A DNA stretch of 64,000 nt, taken from the NCBI RefSeq assembly GCF_004402375.1, contig NZ_SOGJ01000015.1, positions 85,623 to 149,622 on the forward strand. The letters are read 5' to 3'. Shown here in pieces: positions 46,463 through 56,229 of the stretch. Numbering within the stretch: position 1 is the first letter of the stretch; every line of letters begins with the position of its first letter. Origin of the DNA: Cryobacterium breve. Lineage in GTDB: Bacteria; Actinomycetota; Actinomycetes; Actinomycetales; Microbacteriaceae. A program made the translations under genes and the position numbers. A model generated the notes under the pieces. It searched no databases. It was not told the DNA's origin and was given only the letters and a program-made list of their open reading frames with translations.

Positions 46463-47710
46463 CTAATTCGACGGTGTCGGGTCGGAGGTTGCCGCGGCGG
46501 TGGCTGGCGTGTGAGCGGTGGCCGCCACGGCGCCCTCGGCGAGGGTGATCAGGAGCGTCGTCCCGGCTGGTGCCTGGCTGGGCGACCGCACGACCCTGGC
46601 GTCTTCCAGCTGCACGATCGCGTATCCGCGGTCGAGGGTGCCCTGGGGTGAGAGGGTGCGCAGCTGTGAGCGCAGGTCGACGATCACCGCGCCCGCGCGC
46701 TCGACCGCCCGGTCGACCAGCTCGGCTCCGCGGGCGACGTAGCGGGTGAGGTCTTCGGACCGGGAATCGACGATCCACTGTGGGGTGCTCAGAACGGGGC
46801 GTGAGCGCAGTTGGCCGATGCGGTCGACCTCATGCGCGAGGATGCCGGTCAACCGGTTGCTGAGACGGGCGCGGGCTTGCTGCACTCGGTTGAGTTCGTC
46901 GGAGACGTCAGGGACGACGCGCTTGGCGGCATCCGTCGGCGTCGACGCGCGAAGATCGGCGACGTCGTCGAGCAGCGGCCGGTCGGCCTCGTGGCCGATG
47001 GCACTGACCAGCGGGGTGACGCAGGCTGCCGCAGCGCGGATCAGCTTCTCGTCACTGAAGCCGAGCAGGTTCTGGAAGTCGCCGCCGCCGCGGGCGACGA
47101 TGATCACGTCGACCTCGGGGTCGGCGTCGAGTCGCTGGATGGCTGCGGTCACTTCGCCGACCATGCGCTCACCCTGCACGGCCGCGTACGCCAGGTGGAA
47201 GTTGACGGCCGGCCAGCGCAGCTGGGCGTTACGGATGACGTCTTTCTCGGCGTCGGAGTCCTTGCCGGTGATCAGTCCGATGCAGTGCGGGAGGAAAGGC
47301 AGCGGCTTCTTGCGGGAGGCGTCAAAGAGGCCCTCACCGGCCAATTGGTTGCGCAGTCGCTCCAGGCGCTCCAACATATCGCCGAGTCCCACGTGACGCA
47401 TCTCGAACACCTGCATGGTGAGCGTTCCGCCCTTGACCCAGTAGTTGGGCTTGACGAGGGCGATGACCCGGTCGCCCTGCTTGAAGTCGCTGGTGAGTTT
47501 CGCGCGGACCGAGGACCAGACCGTGAAGCTGACCGTGGCGTCTTCGGTGAGGTCTTTCAGCTTGCCGTAAACGTTGCCACCGCTGGCGCCCCACTGGGTG
47601 ATCTCACCCTCGACCCAGGCCGATCCGAGACGCTCGATGTAGCCGCGGATCTTGTTGGCCAACAGCCCGACCGGCCACGGGGCCTCGAGGGTAGGGGGTG
47701 CGTCCGTCAT
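46463..47710 (-). CDS. xseA: Exodeoxyribonuclease VII large subunit
   Basis: 415 aa. An N-terminal OB fold (WVEGEITQWGASGGNVYGKLKD) is followed by the catalytic domain with VIIVARGGGDFQNLLGFSDE and SAIGHEADRPLLDDVADLRASTPTDAAKRVVPD. A coiled coil and the C-terminal beta segment LDRGYAIVQLEDARVVRS complete it. ATG 47710 is chosen because GGAGGAA lies 6 nt upstream; the frame extends to 47749 without conservation. Divergent from ispH. Confidence 0.96.
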   Translation of the reverse strand: MTDAPPTLEAPWPVGLLANKIRGYIERLGSAWVEGEITQWGASGGNVYGKLKDLTEDATVSFTVWSSVRAKLTSDFKQGDRVIALVKPNYWVKGGTLTMQVFEMRHVGLGDMLERLERLRNQLAGEGLFDASRKKPLPFLPHCIGLITGKDSDAEKDVIRNAQLRWPAVNFHLAYAAVQGERMVGEVTAAIQRLDADPEVDVIIVARGGGDFQNLLGFSDEKLIRAAAACVTPLVSAIGHEADRPLLDDVADLRASTPTDAAKRVVPDVSDELNRVQQARARLSNRLTGILAHEVDRIGQLRSRPVLSTPQWIVDSRSEDLTRYVARGAELVDRAVERAGAVIVDLRSQLRTLSPQGTLDRGYAIVQLEDARVVRSPSQAPAGTTLLITLAEGAVAATAHTPATAAATSDPTPSN

Positions 47711-47748
47711 CAATCGTTCCTCCCACGGACTGCACAGTCGGGCCCCCA

Positions 47749-47754
47749 TAGACT
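47749..47754 (+). promoter_or_regulatory. -10 box of a predicted leaderless ispH transcript
   Basis: TAGACT with 6 nt to GTG 47761. It favours that GTG over the in-frame TTG at 47758. Confidence 0.6.
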
Positions 47755-47760
47755 GGGTTG

Positions 47761-48840
47761 GTGACTATCAGTACGGATTCGCCTGTGATCGGCCTTGGCA
47801 TGCCACGGATTCCCCGAGCACGCAACAGGCTCAAGGATACCCCGGTGGTCGGACACAAACGGGTGCTGCTGGCCGCCCCGCGCGGCTATTGCGCCGGCGT
47901 GGACCGGGCCGTGATCGCCGTCGAGAAGGCGCTCGAGCTGTACGGCGCTCCGGTCTACGTACGCAAGCAGATCGTGCACAACATCTACGTCGTCTCCGAG
48001 CTGGAGAAGAAGGGTGCCATCTTCGTCGAGGAAGTCGACGAGGTACCCACAGGCTCGCACATCGTCTTCAGCGCCCATGGCGTGTCCCCGGCCGTCGTCA
48101 CCGCCGCGGCCGACCGCGGTCTGCTCGCCATCGACGCCACCTGCCCGCTCGTCACCAAGGTGCACCGAGAGGCCGTGCGCTTCGCGCGGGACGACTTCCA
48201 TATCCTGCTGATCGGTCACGAGGGCCATGAAGAGGTCGAGGGAACCGCGGGAGAGGCGCCCGAGCACACGACGCTTGTCGGCAGCCCCGACGAGGCCGAG
48301 ACCATCGAGGTGCCCGACCCTGACAAGGTGGTCTGGCTGTCGCAGACCACGCTGAGCGTAGACGAGACCATGGAAACCGTGCGCCGACTTCGCGCCCGTT
48401 TCCCGAACCTGCAGGATCCTCCCAGCGACGACATCTGCTACGCCACCCAGAACCGCCAGGTGGCGATCAAAAAGGTGGCCCGCGACTCCGACCTCGTCAT
48501 CGTCGTGGGCTCGGCGAACTCGTCTAACTCGGTGCGTCTGGTCGAGGTGGCGCTGGAGTACGGCGCCCAGGCTGCCTACCGGGTGGACTTCGCCAGCGAG
48601 ATCATGCAGGAGTGGCTCGACGGGGTGGCTACCGTGGGTGTGACGAGCGGGGCATCCGTGCCCGACGAGCTCGTGCATGAGGTCCTCGCAGATCTGGCAG
48701 AGGCCGGCTACGGCGACGTCGAGGAGGTCAAGACGGCCGAGGAGGATCTGCTCTTCTCACTGCCGAAGGAACTGCGCAAGGACCTGGCCGGCAACACGGA
48801 TGCTCGTGCACTGGGCGGTCGGGTCAGCCGCTCGGAGTAG
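47761..48840 (+). CDS. ispH: 4-hydroxy-3-methylbut-2-enyl diphosphate reductase
   Basis: Last step of the MEP isoprenoid pathway, giving IPP and DMAPP. 359 aa. The three Cys that ligate the iron-sulfur cluster are in [22 protein letters not shown] and [10 protein letters not shown]. Substrate residues are in HGVSP, GHEGHEE and SANSSNS. The N-terminus has about 25 extra residues before [11 protein letters not shown] perfect 22-bp hairpin follows the gene. Probably leaderless. Confidence 0.97.
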   Translation: MTISTDSPVIGLGMPRIPRARNRLKDTPVVGHKRVLLAAPRGYCAGVDRAVIAVEKALELYGAPVYVRKQIVHNIYVVSELEKKGAIFVEEVDEVPTGSHIVFSAHGVSPAVVTAAADRGLLAIDATCPLVTKVHREAVRFARDDFHILLIGHEGHEEVEGTAGEAPEHTTLVGSPDEAETIEVPDPDKVVWLSQTTLSVDETMETVRRLRARFPNLQDPPSDDICYATQNRQVAIKKVARDSDLVIVVGSANSSNSVRLVEVALEYGAQAAYRVDFASEIMQEWLDGVATVGVTSGASVPDELVHEVLADLAEAGYGDVEEVKTAEEDLLFSLPKELRKDLAGNTDARALGGRVSRSE

Positions 48841-48856
48841 TCGGCGCCGCGTTCAC

Positions 48857-48905
48857 CACGAAGCCCTCGGCGATCAGACCTGATCTGATCGCCGAGGGCT
48901 TCGTG
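48857..48905. terminator. Perfect 22-bp hairpin between convergent ispH and DUF6264 genes
   Basis: 48857-48878 pairs perfectly with 48884-48905 around a 5-nt loop. There is no T-run, but its place between convergent genes suggests a bidirectional transcription barrier or mRNA 3'-end stabiliser. Confidence 0.75.
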
Positions 48906-48934
48906 CATGCCGTACCCGGTGGGAACGTTGACTT

Positions 48935-49510
48935 CTACAGCGTGCCGTAGACGTCCATCAAGTTCGGGTTGTTGAGCAGCGTCGGGTCGGTCGCCAGCAC
49001 AGCACTGGTGAAGGCGATGAACACGACCACAAACAGGACCGCACCGATCAGCGGCACATAGAAGGCACGCCGGCCGCGAACCAGCAGCAGGATTGCGCCT
49101 GCCACCGTAGCAAGCCAGACCAGGCTCACGCCGACGATGCCGGCCGTAACCAGCCCGGGAACGGACGGGTCCGGATCGTATGCGCCGAGGTCCAGCTGCG
49201 TGTAGATCAACTGGATCGAATCGGTGATCATGGCGAGCAGGCTGACCGCGAAGAGCGTGGACAGCAGCCCGAGCACGAGCAGGCTCAGCGTGACCGCGCG
49301 GTCCCACCGCGGCGCGGTGCCGCGCGGGAGCTGAGCCGTATCGGGGGCCGTGGACGGCCCGGGTGCGGCCGGTGTGGCGAGCGTGCGCTCATCCGGGGTC
49401 GGAGTCCAGCTCCAGCCCTCGGGCGCAAGCTCGCCGTACTGGGGACGGGGCCGGGAATCCTCCGGAGGGGTTCCCGGAGGAGTCGACGAAGAATTCTCGG
49501 CCATTGTCAT
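48935..49510 (-). CDS. DUF6264-like multi-pass membrane protein
   Basis: 191 aa. A long Pro-rich cytoplasmic N-terminus (PPEDSRPRPQYGELAPEGWSW, then PTPDERTLATP) is followed by three or four membrane segments (about residues 72-95, 122-145 and 150-172). The RPQYGE motif and layout fit the DUF6264 family of actinobacteria; the function is unknown. The start is ATG 49510 or 49504. It lies 6 bp beyond fbaA's stop on the same strand, so the two are probably co-transcribed. Confidence 0.75.
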   Translation of the reverse strand: MTMAENSSSTPPGTPPEDSRPRPQYGELAPEGWSWTPTPDERTLATPAAPGPSTAPDTAQLPRGTAPRWDRAVTLSLLVLGLLSTLFAVSLLAMITDSIQLIYTQLDLGAYDPDPSVPGLVTAGIVGVSLVWLATVAGAILLLVRGRRAFYVPLIGAVLFVVVFIAFTSAVLATDPTLLNNPNLMDVYGTL

Positions 49511-49516
49511 CCGGTA

Positions 49517-50542
<1,026 letters not shown>

Positions 50543-50741
50543 TGTTGCGTCTCCTCGGTTGAACCGTTTCGGTTCTCTCATCCTATCGAGAAGGGTCTTC
50601 GGTCGTGCCGGAGCCCGAGAGCCCCCCGACATCCCCTCGATGGGGAGCGGGCGCTAGGCTGAACGAGGCAGCACCGATGCCGGTGCCGGCCCAAAGATGG
50701 GTCATGCCACTGCCGCACTCTTCGTCCGGGAAGGACCATCT

Positions 50742-51728
50742 GTGAACAGCCCCGAAGTCGCCCCCAATTTCACGCACCCCGACCGCAACCTCGCGATGGA
50801 ACTGGTGCGGGCCACAGAAGCCGCGGCGATTCGCGCAGTTCCCTTCATTGGTCGTGGTGACAAGAACGCCGCGGACAAGGCAGCCGTCGACGCCATGCGC
50901 GTATTCCTCGGCACCGTCAACTTCGATGGCCTCATCGTCATCGGAGAGGGTGAGAAAGACGAAGCACCCATGCTCTTCAACGGGGAGCGGGTCGGAAACG
51001 GCACCGGGCCCGCCTGCGACATCGCGGTCGACCCGATCGACGGCACCAGCCTCACCGCAGCCGGACGCCAGAACGCCCTCTCCGTGATCGCGGTCTCCTC
51101 CCGCGGCACCATGCTCGACGCGTCCTCCGTGTTCTACATGGACAAGATCGTCACGGCCGGCGCCGGCCGCGGAGTCGTCAGCCTCGACGCGCCGATCGGC
51201 GACAACATTCGCGAGCTGTCCAAGGCCACCGGCAAGCCGGTCGGCGAAATGGTCCTCGCCGTACTCGACCGTCCCCGTCACGCCGGACTGATCGATGAAA
51301 TCCGCAGCGCCGGTGCCGGCACCCGGTTGATGAGCGACGGCGATGTTGCCGGCGGCATCAACGCGGCTCGCTGGCAGACCCGCATCGACATGTGCGTCGG
51401 CATCGGAGGCAGCCCCGAGGGAATCACCACGGCCTGTGCGCTCAAGGCCATCGGTGGTTATATGCAGGGACGCCTCGCGCCCAAGGACGATGCCGAACGC
51501 GCGGGCGCCATCGCGGCCGGCCTCGACGTCGACAAGCTGCTCGAGCTCGACGACATGGTCAGCGGCGACAACACCTTCTTCGTCGCCACGGGCGTCACGG
51601 ATGGCGGACTCGTCGACGGCGTGCGCCGCCAGGGCCCGATCATCCGAACCGAGAGCATCGTGCTCCGCTCGAAGTCCGGCACCTCGCGTCGTGTGATCGG
51701 CGAGCACCTCGCCTCAAAGTGGCTCTAG
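50742..51728 (+). CDS. glpX: Class II fructose-1,6-bisphosphatase
   Basis: Gluconeogenic phosphatase, 328 aa. Metal and substrate motifs: GRGDKNAADKAAVDAMR, IGEGEKDEAPML, VDPIDGTSLTAAG, and YMDKIVTAG with GGSPEGITTACALKAIGG. GTG 50742 with GGGAAGGA ending 6 nt upstream is chosen; the frame is open to 50697 but that part is not conserved. It is the essential FBPase type of actinobacteria (Rv1099c). Confidence 0.97.
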   Translation: MNSPEVAPNFTHPDRNLAMELVRATEAAAIRAVPFIGRGDKNAADKAAVDAMRVFLGTVNFDGLIVIGEGEKDEAPMLFNGERVGNGTGPACDIAVDPIDGTSLTAAGRQNALSVIAVSSRGTMLDASSVFYMDKIVTAGAGRGVVSLDAPIGDNIRELSKATGKPVGEMVLAVLDRPRHAGLIDEIRSAGAGTRLMSDGDVAGGINAARWQTRIDMCVGIGGSPEGITTACALKAIGGYMQGRLAPKDDAERAGAIAAGLDVDKLLELDDMVSGDNTFFVATGVTDGGLVDGVRRQGPIIRTESIVLRSKSGTSRRVIGEHLASKWL

Positions 51729-51757
51729 GAGAATGACCGGTCGACTCGGCTCGGTCG

Positions 51758-53104
51758 TCAGACCGGGTCGAGTTCAACCAGTTCGTCGGCGAACTCCGTG
51801 CTGCCAATCTCCGGGCTGCCAAACTCCGGTGCTGTCAACTTGCGTGGCGAATCGTGGATGATCGCGGGTTCCGCGAGCAGACTGATCTTTGTTTCGTCGA
51901 TCCCGGGGAACTGCCGGGCGGTGACCAGGACACGGGTCTCCAGCGAGTTAGCGAACTTGTTGTAGCTGTCGACGGTTCGTTCCAATGCCTTGCGGAGCCC
52001 CTCGGCGTGACCGGAGAGTGTGCCGAGCCTCTGATACAGGGCGTTGCCCAGGTCGAAGAGCTTTTTTGCCTCGTCGGTCACGGCCTGCTGCTGCCACGTG
52101 AAGGCGACGGTCTTCAGGACCGCCCACAGGTTGACGGGCGAGGCCAAGGCAACGCGCTTGCTGAATGAGTAGTCGAGGATCGACGGATCGGCTTCGAGTG
52201 CCGATGAGAGCAATGATTCACTGGGGATGAAGGCGATCACGAACTCGGGGCTGGCGTCGAAACCTTCCCAATAGGTCTTCTTGGCCAGGGCATCGATGTG
52301 CGCCCGTACGGCCTTGACATGCTTGTCAACGAGTGTCTTACGGCGCGCACCCTCCTCGCCGGTAGCGGTGAGTGCAATCGTGCTGGCCTCAATGTAGTGC
52401 TCGAGGGGAACCTTGGCGTCGATGGCGATCGACTTGTTGCCGGGTAGACGCACCACCATGTCAGGCCGGCCGAGACCGGCATCCGTCGTGATGTTCGACT
52501 GCGTGGTGAAGTCAACGTATTGGGCGAGGCCTGCGGCCTCCACCACGCGACGCAACTGCGTCTCGCCCCAGACGCCCCGGGTGCTGTTCGAGCGCAGCGC
52601 GCTGGCAAGTGACTCGGTGGTCACTCGCAGTTGTTCATCTGAGAGCTGGGCCTGCTTGAGTTGCTCCGAGAGCGAGCCGTATTGTTCGCTGCGCTGTGTC
52701 TCCAATTCGGTGACCTTTTGCTGCATGGTGCGCAGGGTCTCCTTGACGGGGCTGAGCGCTTCAAGCACCAGGTGTTCGCGCCGTTCCCGCTCGTTCTGTT
52801 CCTGTTGATCGGCATCGCGCCGCTCGGTCAGCTCCCGGTATTGATCCCGGTGATGGTCGATTTGACCGGTCAGGCCGTCGACTGTCGCCAAGGCCGCCGA
52901 CAATTCGGACTGAAGGGCACCTCGCACAGTGGCCTCGGACGCCCGCACCTCGGACAATGCCAGGGCATGGCGCGCCTCAACCACCGCGGGCCCCTCGTCC
53001 GGGGTCTGCGTCGATCCCCGACGCTGCAGGAGGACGATCGTGAACAGGGTGCCGAGCAGGGCTCCGACAACGAGACCGAGAAGAAGACTGAGCCAGGAAT
53101 CCAT
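51758..53104 (-). CDS. rmuC: DNA recombination protein RmuC
   Basis: 448 aa. An N-terminal membrane helix (WLSLLLGLVVGALLGTLFTIVLL) precedes a long coiled coil (about residues 40-160, rich in Gln/Glu/Arg). The RmuC domain follows with GVWGETQLRRVVEAAGL, RPDMVVRLPGNKSIAIDAKVPL and NLWAVLKTVAFTWQQQ. RmuC limits recombination at inverted repeats and looks like a restriction-endonuclease-fold nuclease. A weak CAGAGT -10 lies 6 nt before the ATG. Confidence 0.95.
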   Translation of the reverse strand: MDSWLSLLLGLVVGALLGTLFTIVLLQRRGSTQTPDEGPAVVEARHALALSEVRASEATVRGALQSELSAALATVDGLTGQIDHHRDQYRELTERRDADQQEQNERERREHLVLEALSPVKETLRTMQQKVTELETQRSEQYGSLSEQLKQAQLSDEQLRVTTESLASALRSNSTRGVWGETQLRRVVEAAGLAQYVDFTTQSNITTDAGLGRPDMVVRLPGNKSIAIDAKVPLEHYIEASTIALTATGEEGARRKTLVDKHVKAVRAHIDALAKKTYWEGFDASPEFVIAFIPSESLLSSALEADPSILDYSFSKRVALASPVNLWAVLKTVAFTWQQQAVTDEAKKLFDLGNALYQRLGTLSGHAEGLRKALERTVDSYNKFANSLETRVLVTARQFPGIDETKISLLAEPAIIHDSPRKLTAPEFGSPEIGSTEFADELVELDPV

Positions 53105-53157
53105 GGTTCCACTCTGTCAGTAGCCACCGACACTGCCGCGTCGGCGCTGCGCGGGTC

Positions 53158-53775
53158 CTAGTTCAGGGCCATCGGACCGTGCGTTGCGGATTTCTCCTTG
53201 GTGGCGACCGGTCCGATGGCGCCGACTTTCACGCCGGTGATCCGGGCCAGTTCATCGATCGTGCCGGCCCCGTGCCGGCCGGCCGCGTGGATCATGATGG
53301 CCGCGCAGGCCTCCGCGTCGGCCAGGGCGTCGTGATGGGCGAAGCCCTCGAAACCCGCGGCCATCGCGGCGACCGGGAGCCGGTAGGAGTCAAGGTGGTA
53401 GGTGCGGCGGGCCACCTGCAGGCTGCAGACGTAGCTGAAGTCGGGCACGGCCAGCCCGGCGACGGTGGAAGACGTCTTGATCACGCCGAGGTCGAAGCCG
53501 GCGTTATGGGCCACCAGGTGGTCGCCGTCGGCGAAGGCGACCAGATCGGGAAGCTGCTCGGCCCAGGTTGCCGCACCCGCGACATCCGTGGGCCGGATGC
53601 CATGGATCTTGATGTTCCAGGCCAGGAACAGGTCGTGCCCGACGGCCGGTTTGATGAACCACGCCACTCTGTCGACAACCTCGCCGTCGCGAACTTTCAC
53701 CAGTCCCACCGAGCACGCCGAAGCGCTGGAGGAGTTGGCGGTCTCGAAGTCGATGGCGGTGAAGTTGACTGGCAC
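53158..53775 (-). CDS. DEDDh 3'-5' exonuclease (DnaQ/PolC epsilon-like)
   Basis: 205 aa. Catalytic acidic residues are in FTAIDFETANS (Exo I), VAHNAGFDLGVI (Exo II) and HHDALADAEACA (Exo III His and Asp). The final 45 residues (GTIDELARITGVKVGAIG) form an extra C-terminal segment. Such small epsilon-like exonucleases act in DNA or RNA trimming; whether it proofreads for a polymerase is unknown. GTG 53775 has AAAGGA upstream. Confidence 0.92.
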   Translation of the reverse strand: MPVNFTAIDFETANSSSASACSVGLVKVRDGEVVDRVAWFIKPAVGHDLFLAWNIKIHGIRPTDVAGAATWAEQLPDLVAFADGDHLVAHNAGFDLGVIKTSSTVAGLAVPDFSYVCSLQVARRTYHLDSYRLPVAAMAAGFEGFAHHDALADAEACAAIMIHAAGRHGAGTIDELARITGVKVGAIGPVATKEKSATHGPMALN

Positions 53776-53844
53776 CGGTTCATCCTTTCATGGGCCGACG
53801 ACACTGCGTCTCCGTCGGCCGACCGGGCCACGATTCGCAGACGG

Positions 53845-53850
53845 TACGAT
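53845..53850 (+). promoter_or_regulatory. -10 box of a predicted leaderless ychF transcript
   Basis: TACGAT with 8 nt to GTG 53859. Confidence 0.5.
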
Positions 53851-53858
53851 GGGTTCCC

Positions 53859-54932
53859 GTGGCTCTTACTATTGCAATCGTCGGACTGCCCAATGTCGGC
53901 AAGTCCACCCTCTTCAACGCGTTGACCAAGAACAATGTGCTCGCGGCGAACTACCCGTTCGCCACCATCGAGCCCAACGTCGGCATCGTCAATCTGCCCG
54001 ACCACCGCCTGGCAAAGCTGGCCGCGGTCTTCGGCAGCGAGCGTCTGTTGCCTGCCCCGGTGTCGTTCGTCGACATCGCCGGGATCGTGCGCGGCGCCAG
54101 CGAGGGGGAGGGGCTCGGCAACAAGTTCCTCGCCAACATCCGTGAGGCCGACGCCATCGCGCAGGTCATCCGCGGCTTCGCCGACCCCGATGTGGTGCAC
54201 GTCGACGGGGCCGTGAACCCGGCTGGCGACATGGAGACCATCAACACCGAGCTCATCCTTGCCGACCTGCAGACCCTCGAGAAGGCGGTTTCCCGCTTCG
54301 AGAAAGAGGTCAAGGGACGCAAGCTGCCTCCTATCGTGCTCGAGACCGCGCTCAAGGCGCAGGCGATCCTCGACGCTGGGGCTCCGTTGTCGTCGGCCAC
54401 GCTCGACATCGAGCCCATCCGTGAATTGGGCCTGCTGACGGCCAAGCCGTTCATCTATGTGTTCAACGTTGACGAGGCGGTGCTGCAGGATGCCGAGAAG
54501 CTCGCCGTTCTGGCCGCCCTTGTGGCCCCGGCCAACGCCGTCTTCCTCGACGCGAAGCTCGAATCCGAGCTCAGCGAGCTCGACGCCGAGGACGCCGCCG
54601 AGATGCTGGCGTCGACCGGTCAGGCCGAGAGTGGGCTCGACCAGCTTGCCCGCATCGGCTTCGACACCCTCGGGCTGCAGACCTACCTGACGGCCGGCCC
54701 GAAGGAAACCCGGGCCTGGACCATCCATAAGGGTTGGACCGCCCCGCAGGCGGCCGGTGTGATCCACACCGACTTCCAGAAGGGGTTCATCAAGGCGGAG
54801 ATCTTTTCCTTCGACGACCTGATGGAAGCCGGCTCCGTGGCGGAGGCCCGCTCCAAGGGCAAGGCCCGCATCGAGGGCAAGGAGTACATCATGCAGGATG
54901 GCGACGTGGTGGAGTTCCGCTTCAACGTGTAG
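53859..54932 (+). CDS. ychF: Redox-regulated ATPase YchF (Obg family)
   Basis: 357 aa. The G domain has AIVGLPNVGKSTLFNAL (P-loop), the G3 motif DIAGIVRGASEGEGLG and the altered specificity motif that lets YchF bind ATP. An alpha-helical insert and a C-terminal TGS domain ending GKEYIMQDGDVVEFRFNV follow. GTG 53859 starts VALTIAIVGLPN. The last 18 coding bases, the stop codon and about 10 bases beyond are copied again at 55268 and, less exactly, at 55477 and 56321, marking an insertion-prone site. Confidence 0.97.
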   Translation: MALTIAIVGLPNVGKSTLFNALTKNNVLAANYPFATIEPNVGIVNLPDHRLAKLAAVFGSERLLPAPVSFVDIAGIVRGASEGEGLGNKFLANIREADAIAQVIRGFADPDVVHVDGAVNPAGDMETINTELILADLQTLEKAVSRFEKEVKGRKLPPIVLETALKAQAILDAGAPLSSATLDIEPIRELGLLTAKPFIYVFNVDEAVLQDAEKLAVLAALVAPANAVFLDAKLESELSELDAEDAAEMLASTGQAESGLDQLARIGFDTLGLQTYLTAGPKETRAWTIHKGWTAPQAAGVIHTDFQKGFIKAEIFSFDDLMEAGSVAEARSKGKARIEGKEYIMQDGDVVEFRFNV

Positions 54933-54948
54933 CCGCAGTCCCGGCCCG
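54913..54948 (+). repeat. ychF 3'-end repeat, master copy (A)
   Basis: The 24 nt at 54913-54936 (AGTTCCGC to AGCCGC, spanning the ychF stop) recur identically at 55268-55291. Flanking GTCCCGG-like bases are also shared. Confidence 0.85.
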
Positions 54949-55124
54949 TGTCGCCCCTCTCTATCTGTGGCCACGATCGCCGAGATCGCCAGATCCGGTC
55001 GAGTCCGCGTGGTGGGCGGGACGATTTCGACCGCAATGGGCGAATTCGGTTGCTAGCGGTAGCGGAGCGGCCGTCGGATGAGTGGACGCGGCAGGCCTCG
55101 CGCGACGAAGTCGGGCACCACGGG

Positions 55125-55225
55125 GTGTGGCCAATTCAGGAGATCTGTCGCCCGAGGACGTCGTCAGGCTGGTCGTTCTTGGTGATTCCAGCCTCAGCCG
55201 GATGATTCTCCTGAAATAGCCACAC
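55125..55225. repeat. 101-bp imperfect inverted repeat
   Basis: Arms 55125-55145 and 55204-55225 pair with about three differences (GTGTGGC, then TTCAGGAGA). The architecture is like the REPIN family but with different arm sequence. Confidence 0.75.
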
Positions 55226-55267
55226 TCCGCAGTGCTCTACTCGTCTTTTAGTGACGGAACGCGGTGA

Positions 55268-55300
55268 AGTTCCGCTTCAACGTGTAGCCGCGTTCCGGCC
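55268..55300 (+). repeat. ychF 3'-end repeat, copy B
   Basis: 24 nt identical to 54913-54936, extended by GTTCCGG-like bases matching the region after the ychF stop. A degenerate copy C at 55477-55505 begins with the same GGTGAAGT. Copy D at 56321-56349 shares CAACGTGTAGCCG. Confidence 0.85.
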
Positions 55301-55554
55301 GCAACTTTTTCTATATCGGACATGTGTGGCCGATGCACGGCGCCCAGTTGTCCGTTCCGGCATCAGTTGCGATGGCGAAGCTCGTTGAACTCGAGCGAGT
55401 CGTGATGGTCTTCCTTGGCTCGGCTTGGATCAGCGGCGTTATCTGCTGCTCGTGACGTGTTTTAGTCCGGTAATCCGGTGAAGTAGAGGTTCACTGTATA
55501 GGCTCTATCTCCTCGCGTTAGTCATCACAGCAGCAGCAATCGAAGGAGACCATC

Positions 55555-56229
55555 GTGCCTGTCATCGCCATCATCGGAGCTGGACCGGGACTCGGAGCAG
55601 CAGTTGCGCGAAGGTTCGGGCGCGAGGGATTCTCAGTCGCCCTCATCTCGAGGAACCAGACGAAGCTGGACTCCATGGCTGCGGATCTCAGTACTGCCGG
55701 CATCACCGTGAGTGGTTACACTGCGGATGTACGAGTACCGGCGGCGCTCGAGGATGCCCTTGTGCGTGCCGCGGCAGAACTCGGGCCCATCACCGCGCTG
55801 CAATATAGCCCGCTCCCATCGCGCGACTACCTGAAGCCGGTGCTTGAGATGACTCCAGAGCTGGCTGTGGAGGCACTGCAGTTCTCGGCTCTCGGTCTCA
55901 TCCACGCGGTGCGCACGGTGCTCCCAGCAATGCGGCAAGCAGGAAGCGGCAGCATCATCATGATCAACGGGGGAACCTCGGTGAAGGCCCGCGCTGACTT
56001 CGCAGGTACATCGGTCGCCTTCCCGGCTGAGAGCGCTTACGGTGAGATGCTCCACGACGCGCTCGAGGGTGAGGGAGTCCGGGTCAGCCAACTCGTGATT
56101 CCCGGCGGCATCCCACAGCTACAGCTTGTCAATGGCATCGACGGCGTCGCCGATCGTATTTGGGACCTCCATGCCGTTGCCGGGCCATTTCGCACGATGC
56201 TCATCCCGCTTGAGGAAGGCAGAGAGTAG
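55555..56229 (+). CDS. Short-chain dehydrogenase/reductase-like protein without the catalytic lysine
   Basis: 224 aa, Rossmann fold with the glycine motif IIGAGPGLGAAVARRFG at the N-terminus and LISRNQTKLD after strand 2. The position of the YxxxK motif reads SAYGEML, so Tyr162 is kept but Lys is replaced by Leu166. This subgroup of atypical SDRs has no assigned reaction. GTG 55555 is preceded by GAAGGAG. It lies inside the island bounded by ychF-tail repeats, so it is probably acquired. Confidence 0.88.
   Translation: MPVIAIIGAGPGLGAAVARRFGREGFSVALISRNQTKLDSMAADLSTAGITVSGYTADVRVPAALEDALVRAAAELGPITALQYSPLPSRDYLKPVLEMTPELAVEALQFSALGLIHAVRTVLPAMRQAGSGSIIMINGGTSVKARADFAGTSVAFPAESAYGEMLHDALEGEGVRVSQLVIPGGIPQLQLVNGIDGVADRIWDLHAVAGPFRTMLIPLEEGRE

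Larger units (their letters stand above)
54933..55554. other. Intergenic scar region downstream of ychF
   Basis: About 620 bp with no supported gene. It holds a 101-bp inverted repeat (55125-55225), an exact copy of the ychF tail (55268-55291) and a degenerate copy (55477-55505). Base composition is more AT-rich than the flanking genes. A good GAAGGAG ribosome site at its end belongs to the SDR gene. Confidence 0.75.

Noticed and set aside
54933-55260. A missing small gene after ychF
   Set aside because: No frame has a plausible start, ribosome site and composition; the region is dominated by an inverted repeat and duplicated sequence.
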